Positions 8,185-15,348 of a stretch of 17,125 bases of DNA are shown here, one piece after another (within the stretch, counting starts at the first letter, position 1; each line of letters opens with the position of its first letter). Source of the DNA: Cytidiella melzeri (Eukaryota; Basidiomycota; Agaricomycetes; Polyporales; Irpicaceae); the NCBI GenBank assembly GCA_022592445.1, contig JABYQR010000600.1, positions 1 through 17,125 of the forward strand, given 5' to 3'. Made by a program: the position numbers and the translations under genes. Under the pieces are notes generated by a model. It worked only from the letters and a program-made list of their open reading frames with translations, was not told the DNA's origin and made no database searches.

Positions 8185-9309
8185 ACGCTCAGAGAGAAAT
8201 TAGTTACTGCCGACAAGGAGGGAAAACCTCTGTCGTCCTCGGCCGTCATTCAACTCATCAAAGAAGAAGACTGGGCGCAAGGTTTACAAGGACCCGAGTA
8301 CATCGCACAAATCAGTGGCGTAAATTCTATTCAGAAGAAACGTGCTGCAAGCACCGCTCCCATCATTACCGCTACGTCGGCTCCTCCCACAAAACGCGCT
8401 AAACATTTGTACAGTGAGAAGAATCAGATTCGATGCATCAACCCTCATTGTTCGCGGCCCATTGGGCATCTCATTCAAGATTGCTTCGCTTACGGTGGAG
8501 GAAAATGTGGTCAGTATCCGTACTGGTGGAAAGGACCGCGCGATATACATTTACATCCTTCTCAGAGAGCCGCATCGGCACCTCCTACAGGTCAAAGACA
8601 ACTCAATTACCATGCACTTCCATCATCAGCCAATATTGCCAATGTCGCGTCGAGTGACTCACGTACGGATCATCCTTCGGCTCAACCCAACGATACCGTT
8701 ATTGCCGCATTGTCACACGGTCAATTGTTTTCCCTCAACACGTTCTCTGATCCGATCAACCATGTCACCTGTAACAGGGCTGCGTTTGAAGGTCAAATCA
8801 CAAACGCAGAATGCTATCACGACTTGGGTGCAAATCGTCATATCTTTGCCGACCGAACGTTCTTCACCAATTACAAATCAATCACGCCCATCCAGGTAAA
8901 AGGTTTCAGAACTTTGCATGCTACATCGGCGATTGGAGTTGGAGATATTTATTTCAATGCTACACACGACGGAGTCAGCAACTTGTTGAGATTATCAAAT
9001 GTGCTACATGTTCCATCAGCACGTCTCAATCTCGTCTCGCAAGGGTGTTTAGAGAGGCACAGAATTGAATGTCATTCGGGAAATGGAACGGTGCAACTCA
9101 CTCTCAACGGGAAAGGAATTGTTGATGGAAGGTTATTGCCGAATAATCTCTACATACTCCACATGATGCCGATACATGCGGCTATGACCGGGAACAACAT
9201 CTCTCAAACTCCCTCACTCAGCCTAGCGGACCGCATCTCTGATACTCGTGTCAATACTATTGCGTCCTCTTCGAGTGAACAAGGACGGGATTTTTACACC
9301 GCCTTCTAG
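8185..9309 (+). pseudogene. Copia Gag C-terminus (zinc knuckle) and protease, broken
   Basis: It continues the gag frame. A zinc-knuckle-like segment reads CINPHCSRPIGHLIQDC (8434-8484), spaced CX4CX5HX4C instead of the usual CX2CX4HX4C, followed by the GGGKCG...WWKGP context common in fungal copia Gag. The aspartic protease active site is HDLGANRHIF (8818-8847). Copia proteases have D-S/T-G-A here; the Leu comes from TTG at 8824-8826, one C-to-T step from TCG (Ser), so catalysis is probably lost. The flap-side region GVGDIYFNA and the VLHVPSARLNLVS segment are typical of the protease to pre-integrase stretch. Frame ends at TAG 9307-9309 because one T is missing from the T run at 9291-9295. 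Confidence 0.85.
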
Positions 9310-10297
9310 GCCACATAGGCGTAAAAGGGCTTCATTGCACAGTTGAAGGAATACCCATAGACTCCTCCGCGCATCGGACGTGTGAAATCTGCACTCGTGC
9401 AAACATTAAACGCCTTTCATTCCCTGCCAAGTCGGATCTCAGAGCCGACCGTCTTCTCTATAGAATTCACACCGACATCTGTGGTCCATTGCCGAACTGC
9501 TATGGCAGTTTCAAATTTTTCATCCTCTTTATTGATTGTTTTTCTTGATGGATCTATGTCAGCTTATTGAAACACAAATCCGAGGCCTTGGCTCATTTCA
9601 AACAATTCCAAACCACTTTTGAACGTCTACTCAATCTCAAAATTGCCATCATACGAGTTGATAACGCCCCTGAATATGTTGAGGGCGCATTTTGCGCCTA
9701 TTGCGAGCAACTTGGAATCATCTACGAGAAGATCGTGCCTGACACATCCCCACAGAATGGCATTGCAGAACGTGCAAATCTCACTATCGCCTCTATGGCT
9801 CGGGCAATGCTAGTCGACGCAAACTTGTCAGATTGGTTCTGGCCATTCGCCGTCCTCTGCGCCATTCACCTCAAGTGCCAAGTACCACACGCCGCCCTTC
9901 CACCTTTCACCACACCGTTTTTCTTTGTATTCAAACACCTTCCAAATCTATCATACCTTCACATCTTTGGCACTCATGTCACGGCTTGTCGCACAAACTC
10001 AGATGACTTGCCAAAATTCCAACTTTGGGTTGAATCTGGTCGTTTTCTCGGATACGCACCTGATGCTAATGGCTATCTTATCTGGTTCCCTCATGCCCAT
10101 GCTGTGCGAGTACGGCGTGACATCACATTTCACAACCACATACCAACAACCACTCCATTGCCCATACAACGCTCACCGCTATGGACCAATCTGATCACTG
10201 ATGTTGATGATCGGTTCCTCGACAACCCTCTACACTCTCCGGTACCTGGACCTTCGGAGTATACCTCTCGCGGGTTGGAAAGTCATGACACCACTCG
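9300..10297 (+). pseudogene. Copia integrase, one in-frame TGA
   Basis: This domain joins element DNA to the host genome. The frame is shifted by -1 from the protease frame. The zinc-binding HHCC module is present (LHRLLGHIGVKGLH...CEICTRANIKR). The catalytic core has Asp in HTDICGPLP, Asp in IRVDNAPEY and Glu in SPQNGIAERAN, so the DDE triad is complete. The TGA at 9546-9548 falls in DCFS-stop-WIYVSLLKHKSEAL, where copia integrases carry Arg (SR); CGA to TGA explains it. Two-thirds of the way along are the LHIFGT and RFLGYAPDANGYLIW motifs that follow the core in copia. The frame then runs to a TGA at 10299-10301, which may instead belong to an intron (10298-10356). Confidence 0.88.
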
Positions 10298-10356
10298 GTG
10301 AGTGACTTGGACATGCACGGAAATGCATGGGGACTTAATTTCTATATTGAAATTAG
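10298..10356 (+). other. Intron-like segment 1 in copia pol linker
   Basis: GTGAGT donor, CTTAAT branch-like site near 10334 and TTAG acceptor, 59 nt. Removing it takes out the TGA at 10299 and, together with the next segment, leaves an open frame to the G run at 10566. No homologous copy in the window covers this region, so a decayed stop is an equal possibility. Confidence 0.4.
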
Positions 10357-10413
10357 GTATGCTGCTACGCAGCCGGACACTTGTATCGAGCGGGAAAGCG
10401 ACATGGTCACTAT

Positions 10414-10463
10414 GTGAGTCGCTTGGACGATGATGTAAAATTACATCTAATTTGTGTACATAG
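10414..10463 (+). other. Intron-like segment 2 in copia pol linker
   Basis: GTGAGT donor, perfect CTAAT branch motif at 10446-10450 and ATAG acceptor, 50 nt. It shares its first 15 bases almost exactly (GTGAGTCGCTTGGAC against GTGAGTGACTTGGAC) with intron-like segment 1. Confidence 0.4.
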
Positions 10464-10574
10464 ACAGGAGGACCTGCATAACCAATCACTTGCGCATCGA
10501 CGTGAACAAAGGGTACCTGTATTACCAAACAGGTACCTGGATTTCAATCCCACCACCTCAAACAAGGGGGGGGG

Positions 10575-12338
10575 TTGGACGTGCAGAACGCACTGATACA
10601 AGACATTCTCGCTTGCAGAAAGGACCTTTTCGTACACATGTCCTCTGTCGACCAACTCGTACCAATTCTTTTGCACACTGATGCCAAATACGATTCCTTA
10701 TGCCTTGGTGTCTCAGATCCAATCGACGACCCCAATGCCACCAATCCAAAGTCTATCAAAGAGGCGCAGAGGAGCATCTACTGGACAGAATGGTTAGCCG
10801 CGATCTATGAGGAACTCAAAGCGTTGAAGGCGAAAGGCGTATACAAGGAAATTGACTCAATCCCGTCTGGACGCAAGGCCGTCAACTGCAAATGGGTTCT
10901 CTACATCAAACGCAACCTCAATGGACACATCTCGCGGTTCAAGGCCTGTCTAGTCGCCAAGGGATACACTCAGATTCCAGGCCAGGATTTCACGTATACA
11001 TTTGCTCCTGTCGCGAGGTGGGACTCAATTCGCATCATACTCGCCTTAGCAGTGTTTCAGGACTTAGACCTACGGCATATCGATATCAAAACTGCTTTTC
11101 TCAATGGACCTCTTTCCGAGGAGATCTACATGCGACGCCCAGAGATTGCGGGACCTGGCTACTGGCGTTTACACAAAGGACTATATGAACTTAAACAGGC
11201 TGGCCGGACATGGTATCTAGAGTTTAACAAGAAGTACACGTCTCTCGGATTCAGGAGGTGTCAGTCCAATTGGAGTGTACATGTCCGCGACATCGAGGAT
11301 CAGAAGTCCATGTCCGCCACCAGTGTGGACGATACACTACTTGCCTCCACTTCCAAAGCCGAATCCGACCTCGTCACAAAACAACTCAACTCATGTTTTG
11401 AGATCACCAATAACAGAGACGTCGAGTGGCTATTAGGCTGCAAGGTCACACAGACGCGAAATCGACGCACACTGGTTCTCTCTCAAGATTCGTATATTGA
11501 GTCCATACTGCGCACTTTTGGTATGGAGCACTGCAAAGCTGTCCTGACTCCCTTACCTCCTCACGCTACACTTTCTTCTGAGGACTGTCCCAAAACTGAA
11601 GATGAACGCAAGAGAGTAAAGGGTTTTCCTTAATGCGCGGTAGTCGGGAAAGTGATGTATCTGGCCACCACCTGTTGCCTGGACATAGCCTTTGCCGTTC
11701 GCGAACTCGCCAGGTTCATGTCGAATTACGGCGAAAAACACTGGGTCGCTGCTAAGCATCTTCTTCGGTACTTGCAAGGAACAAGATCAACGGGTATAGT
11801 CCTAGGCCATCTGGACCACCCCTACCCAATCTTCTGCGCCTTCACAGATTCGGACTGGGGTTCAGGCGAACACAGAAAGTCTATCAGCGGTTACATTATG
11901 ATGATGGGAAACTCGCCAATTTCCTGGAGCTTCAAACAACAAGCTGTCGTCGCCCTATCCTCGTGCGAAGCGGAGTACCTCGCGTGTATGCACGCAGCTT
12001 GCCAGATTATGTTCATCAGGCAGCTGCTCGATGAACTCGGATATCCACAACAACACGCCACTTCACTCTTCTGCAACAACAACGGCACCGTGGCCTGCAC
12101 ACACGATCCACACAGTCACACACATATGAAACATATCGACATATGGATTCACTTCATTCGAGATTGCGTCAACAAACGGTTGGTTGATGTACACAGGGTT
12201 CCAGGAAAGGAGAATACCGCAGACATATTTACAAAAGCGCTCCCGCGCATTTTACATGGACGAGCGATGAGATTATTAGGACTTGACACGGGTAAAGGGG
12301 GGGTGTCAAACGGTGACCCGCCCAATGGGACGGAATAG
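10575..12338 (+). pseudogene. Copia reverse transcriptase and RNase H, one stop, RNase H Asp lost
   Basis: RVT_2 begins around YWTEWLAAIYEELKALKAKG, with NCKWVLYIK, FKACLVAKGYTQIPGQDF, HIDIKTAFLNGPLSEEIY, GLYELKQAGRTWY and SVDDTLLAS. The catalytic strand again has Ser before VDD, as in copy 1. A TAA at 11631-11633 replaces the Tyr codon found in copy 1 (LPYC), and the same frame continues to TAG at 12336-12338. In RNase H, TDSDWGS and SSCEAEYLA are kept, but the Asp of CDNNG in copy 1 is Asn here (AAC at 12075-12077). Upstream, the frame joins the linker only after a one-base change in the nine-G run at 10566-10574. The ATG or TTG near 10575 is not a true start. Confidence 0.92.
12294..12303 (+). 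other. Polypurine tract of copia copy 2
   Basis: AAAGGGGGGG directly before the TGTCA of the 3' LTR, the expected plus-strand primer. Confidence 0.9.
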
Positions 12339-12514
12339 GAAATAGGGCGGGGAAGCGCTTGTGAGCGCGTGAGCGCTTGGGAACTCAAAGGATTGAATAC
12401 CCGGTACAGCGTGCTTTAGAATCTACCACGCTGTACCAGGTATGTGTACTGTTGTATTTGTATTTGTACTATGAATTGAAGAATCTACCTCGCTGTACCA
12501 GCACTTGATTTACA
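12304..12514 (+). repeat. 3' LTR of copia copy 2 (211 bp)
   Basis: It aligns end to end with 7290-7506, except for one missing TATTTG unit and five substitutions (12324, 12332, 12394, 12402, 12490). The pol stop codon lies inside it, as in copy 1. Confidence 0.95.
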
Positions 12515-12519
12515 GATTG
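12515..12519 (+). repeat. Target-site duplication, right copy (GATTG)
   Basis: Identical to 7285-7289 across the copia insertion. Confidence 0.95.
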
Positions 12520-12689
12520 TGTTTGAAGTTTTCTAGTATGCTTCACATACTAGATTATCTTGTTGCGAGGAGGCTTTACGAGCACACACGAGAGGTGGCA
12601 AATATGATGGATAACATTCAGAACGGGAAATACATGAGTTTATATAGGTTTTACAGTGAGAGCAGAAACTATCACAGCTGACAAAAATA
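12520..12689. other. Spacer between copia copy 2 and pogo-like transposon 2
   Basis: No gene seen. It holds a 9-bp perfect inverted repeat (TCTAGTATG at 12532-12540 with CATACTAGA at 12546-12554) and an AT-rich TTTATATAGG (12638-12647). The last two bases (TA, 12688-12689) are the probable transposon target site. Confidence 0.5.
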
Positions 12690-12815
12690 CAGTCGAACCC
12701 CTCATAACCCATACCCCTCATAACCCACAACCCCTCATAACCCATGGGTTTTTTGCTCGACCAACTTGGTTCGCGGAGAAATTGGGTCAAAAACCCATAA
12801 CCCCCTGATACCCCA
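12690..12815 (+). repeat. Terminal region of pogo-like transposon 2: CAGTC end, iterons, core
   Basis: From the outer end: CAGTCGAAC, then three identical copies of CCCCTCATAACCCA (12698-12711, 12714-12727, 12731-12744; spacing 16 and 17 bp), then the 18-bp core GACCAACTTGGTTCGCGG (12759-12776), which is itself a near-palindrome, then looser CCCATAA copies at 12793-12799 and 12811-12817. The order and much of the sequence match the terminal region of transposon 1. Confidence 0.78.
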
Positions 12816-13060
12816 TAATCCATACCTTTCGGCAGTGAAAAACCCATACTTTTATTAATATTTTCTGCCTTTCAACGTGTATTTATGGTCTAAACTATCT
12901 GTATCCATAACAACAAATCTTGCTGTGAGCGGGTGGTCATACGAAGCGGCTTGCGCACGATTTGGGAGTGTACCGTAAATTGCTGACAACGAATTTAAAA
13001 ATTGGGACAGCGTTGAGAATAAGTTGTCCTTACCTCTCACTCTGAGCTCCTCCTGGCAGC

Positions 13061-14317
13061 ATGGGCAAGCCACTGGACATCCTGGAGAAAGGATTCAAAA
13101 TCCTGCAGCAGCGTGTCAAAGACCAAAAGAATAAATTGAAGGAGTTGTTAGCTGCAAAGAAATCAATATCAGCTGAGGACGAACATTGGCTTGACGGAGA
13201 GGCTAACCTTGTTGACGAGCAGTGCGCCATTGAAGCACTGGAGACTGCCTCGGATTACAAGCGAGGCTTAAAGGCATTGGATGCGGCGGGTGACTTACCA
13301 AAGGCTGTTGGCAACAAAAGGAAGAGTAAGCCATGCTTCGGATATTTTACTTTTCATTTTCACTGACAGAAACGACTCGCCTTCAGGATTGGAACAAAGC
13401 ACTGTGCCTGCAAAACCAAAGCAGCCGAAGCAGCCTGTCTTCACGAAGAAAGCCAACACAACTCTGAATCAGTGCATCGAGATTCTCGACTGGCACCACG
13501 AGAACGGAGGCAGTCAGACCAAAACTGCAAAGCACTTCGACTCAATCTATCCCAACTTACGGATCAAGCAGCCTTTAGTCTCTGACTGGCTCAAAAACGA
13601 GGTGCGATGGCGGCAAGAGTGGAACGATGACCAAGGTTCTCGCTCAGCGAAAAGGCCTCGGCAGACGCAGCACCCTGTCGTTACGGAAATGATGGATCTG
13701 TGGGTCACACAGGCAATGGCACACGGAGTTCTTGTGACGGGTGAGGTGTTGCGGCAGAAGTGGAAGGCATTTGCAGAGCTGGCTGGCATTCCTGAGGATG
13801 AGCCGCTCAACCTTAGCAATGGGTGGCTTTCGAGGTACAAGACCTATATGGGACTGAAGGAGTTCAAACGGCACGGCGAGGCTGGGCCGGTAGATCTTGA
13901 GAGCGTTGAGAGCGACCGGAAGCAGATTGAGGAGTTGATCACCAAGTACGGGTACGAGCTGCGAGACATCTTCAACATGGATGAGACGGGGCTTTTCTAT
14001 GTGTACGTACCTGAACCTTCTGACTGTATTTTGATTGCTCATCCTGTCAAAGTCTCCCGCCAGATCGTGGTCTTTCCAATAAGAAGCATTCGGGTGTGAA
14101 GGGAAGAAAAGTTTGGCTTACCTATGCCTTCACGGCTAACGCAGATGGCTCTGAAAAGCTTCCTGCGTTCATCATCGGTAAAGCACACAAGCCACGACCT
14201 TTCAAGAACAAGACAAGCCCGCAGCTTGGCTTCAACTATACGAGCAATGCGAAGGCCTGGATGACTATTGTGGTGTATCAAGAGTGGATACGGCAGTGGG
14301 ACCTGTTGTTATTTTAG
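13061..14317 (+). pseudogene. Pogo/CENP-B-like DDE transposase, truncated after the first Asp
   Basis: Exons 13061-13325, 13387-14002 and 14053-14317. Introns 13326-13386 (61 nt, GTAAGC, CTGAC branch) and 14003-14052 (50 nt, GTACGT, CTGAC) splice in frame; the second join gives GLFYV-LPPDRGLSNKKHSG. ATG 13061 opens a Lys/Glu-rich, likely coiled-coil start (MGKPLDILEKGFKILQQR). Next come a CENP-B N-type helix-turn-helix (LNQCIEILDWHHENGG...IKQPLVSDWLKNE), a second CENP-B DNA-binding part (HPVVTEMMDLWVTQAMAHG...SNGWLSRYKTYMGLKEFKRHGEA), the first catalytic Asp in FNMDETGLFY, and the TANADGSEKLPAFIIGKA region. Homology ends at YQEWIRQWD (14307); three foreign residues and a TAG follow. The DNFSG and LDAG segments with the other two Asp are missing, so no catalysis is expected, although DNA binding could persist. 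It is clearly diverged from transposase 1. Confidence 0.88.
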
Positions 14318-14387
14318 GTTTGCCGCCTCAACTATGTTTGTTTCCGCTTGTTCCCGCCACCCGCCTTCGTCATTCCGTGCGGATTAC
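14308..14387. other. Unassigned 80-bp junction between transposon 2 and the gypsy LTR
   Basis: It matches neither the expected transposase continuation nor the gypsy LTR. Its last five bases (ATTAC, 14383-14387) would be the left target duplication of the gypsy element if a matching ATTAC follows the far LTR outside the window. Confidence 0.45.
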
Positions 14388-14549
14388 TGTAACAGTAATG
14401 CTACACTCACCAGATAAGTTGGTTAACTTGAGGGGGATGTGGTGAGATAGAGAGTAAGAGTGGTGGTGAGCGAAGTACTGGTGGGTACTGAGTAGTCCTG
14501 GTTCAACAGAGTGGATAAGACTGAGGGGATATGCCCTCAGGAGTGCCTC

Positions 14550-14557
14550 TATATATA
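14550..14557 (-). promoter_or_regulatory. Candidate TATA box of the gypsy LTR
   Basis: TATATATA downstream of the repeat-rich part of the LTR (in minus-strand sense), which would be the U3 region. It is palindromic, so direction comes from context. No start site can be read. Confidence 0.45.
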
Positions 14558-14824
14558 CATGAAGGGGAGGACCCCAGGTACTACCCTAAGACCCCTAATA
14601 CCTACATGAGTAAGCGAAGTAATCTACCTTACTAAGCATGCCCTATGCCCTAGTGGTGCCACTTCAATAATCAACCAATAGCAATTGTTCCCATGACCTG
14701 ACCCCATGACCCAGCTCCAAGGCTAGACTTGTTCTAGCTTGTTCTAAGACAAGGCTAGACTTTTCCAGAAGGTTCTATGAACTATGACATCATCTAATGG
14801 AATGTTCTAAACTATGACATCATA

Positions 14825-14859
14825 GTTCCAGCAAGTTCCACAAGGTTCCAGAGAGTTCT
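14825..14859. repeat. Four TTCC repeats at 10-bp spacing in the gypsy LTR
   Basis: AGTTCCAGCA, AGTTCCACAA, GGTTCCAGAG and AGTTCTATC follow one another at exactly one helical turn, with further TTCTA/AGAA motifs at 14733-14775. The pattern resembles a heat-shock-factor or other phased activator site; that function is inferred. Confidence 0.55.
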
Positions 14860-14946
14860 ATCATGTGATACACAAATAAGGAAAGGAGCGCATCAGCGCA
14901 TCAGAGACAGAGGGCGCATCAGCGCATCAATTGATAGGCACTGAGA

Positions 14947-15047
14947 ATAAGCGCTGGAATAGGCGCCTGATAAGCGCCAGATAAGCGCTGGATAAGCGCC
15001 TAAATAGACGCCGGATAAGCGCTGGATAAGCGCTTGACAAGCGCTTA
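14947..15047. repeat. Nine-unit 11-bp tandem array (ATAAGCGCTGG type) in the gypsy LTR
   Basis: Units start near 14947, 14958, 14970, 14981, 14992, 15004, 15015, 15026 and 15037, each close to ATAAGCGCTGG, with the palindrome AGCGCT or a variant (GGCGCC, GACGCC) at its centre. Two units are 12 bp long. Confidence 0.88.
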
Positions 15048-15115
15048 AATATTCCCAATAATACCGTTGCCTGGTAAGGCAAGTCTTGTAGAAACATTGA
15101 AAATCTGTGACATTA

Positions 15116-15127
15116 CCCCCCCTTCTT
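15116..15127 (-). other. Polypurine tract of the gypsy element
   Basis: On the minus strand it reads AAGAAGGGGGGG, followed by TAA and the TGTCACAG start of the LTR. This is the normal plus-strand primer position. Confidence 0.82.
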
Positions 15128-15348
15128 GCTTTGAACTCCGTGCAAAGAGTTTTGAACAAACACCTTGGTCATTGAGTCCACTTTTTCACCATTGTCAAGA
15201 GGGTGCCTAAGCAGTTCCGAGTGACTCTAGCGGCTTCTACCGACGCCCCTGACGGGGTTCACACCTCATTGGCTGATGGTAGTCTAGTCTGTACCCTCCT
15301 CGGTTGCGTCATTGGATCGTGGATGATCCTTGGTGTGTTGTTCGTGAC
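15128..15348 (-). other. Non-coding 3' region of the gypsy element
   Basis: 221 bases between the pol stop codon and the polypurine tract. I see no reading frame related to a known protein. Confidence 0.5.

Larger units (their letters stand above)
7290..12514 (+). mobile_element. Complete Ty1/copia retrotransposon (copy 2), coding-inactive
   Basis: A 5225-bp element bounded by two LTRs and a perfect GATTG duplication. Order: 5' LTR, initiator-tRNA-type primer site, gag, protease, integrase, reverse transcriptase and RNase H, polypurine tract, 3' LTR. Integrase before reverse transcriptase makes it copia rather than gypsy. The LTRs differ by five substitutions and one 6-bp unit over 211 aligned bases, so the insertion is not brand new but also not ancient. 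The coding region carries stops at 8182, 9546 and 11631, base losses near 9291-9295 and in the G run at 10566-10574, and altered protease and RNase H active sites. Confidence 0.96.
12690..14317 (+). mobile_element. Pogo/Tigger-like DNA transposon 2, 3'-truncated
   Basis: It starts CAGTCGAACCCCTCATAA after TA (12688-12689). Iterons and a core lead into a three-exon transposase gene. Recognisable coding ends near 14307, short of the second and third catalytic Asp, and no matching inverted terminal repeat is seen before the gypsy LTR at 14388. The element was therefore cut short before or together with the gypsy insertion, or its remainder lies beyond the gypsy element. Confidence 0.82.
14388..15112 (-). 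repeat. 3' LTR of the gypsy chromovirus (725 bp)
   Basis: On the minus strand it runs TGTCACAG...CTGTTACA, with 7 of 8 terminal bases in inverted match. The inner edge is set by the polypurine tract at 15116-15127. Contents: an array of nine 11-bp units (14947-15047), two pairs of GCGCATCA (14888-14903, 14914-14929), four TTCC repeats at exact 10-bp spacing (14825-14856), two TGACATCA motifs, and a TATATATA (14550-14557) likely to be the promoter core. The outer edge is less certain because ATTACTG and CAGTAAT form a small inverted repeat across it, and the partner LTR is not visible. Confidence 0.8.

Noticed and set aside
12533..12847. A minus-strand 104-codon frame with repeated MGYEG-like peptides
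   Set aside because: The peptide repeat is the translation of the transposon 2 terminal iterons; no start context, homology or neighbours support a gene.
13644..14042. A 132-codon minus-strand frame
   Set aside because: It is a shadow of the transposase 2 second exon, which has strong family motifs on the plus strand.
14888..15047. Tandem short repeats that might suggest a CRISPR array
   Set aside because: Units follow one another without 25-40 bp unique spacers, the setting is a fungal LTR, and there are no cas genes.
14893..15159. A minus-strand 88-codon frame with Ala/Leu/Ser-rich repeats
   Set aside because: It is the 11-bp LTR array and the polypurine region read as codons; it lies in an LTR and crosses its boundary.
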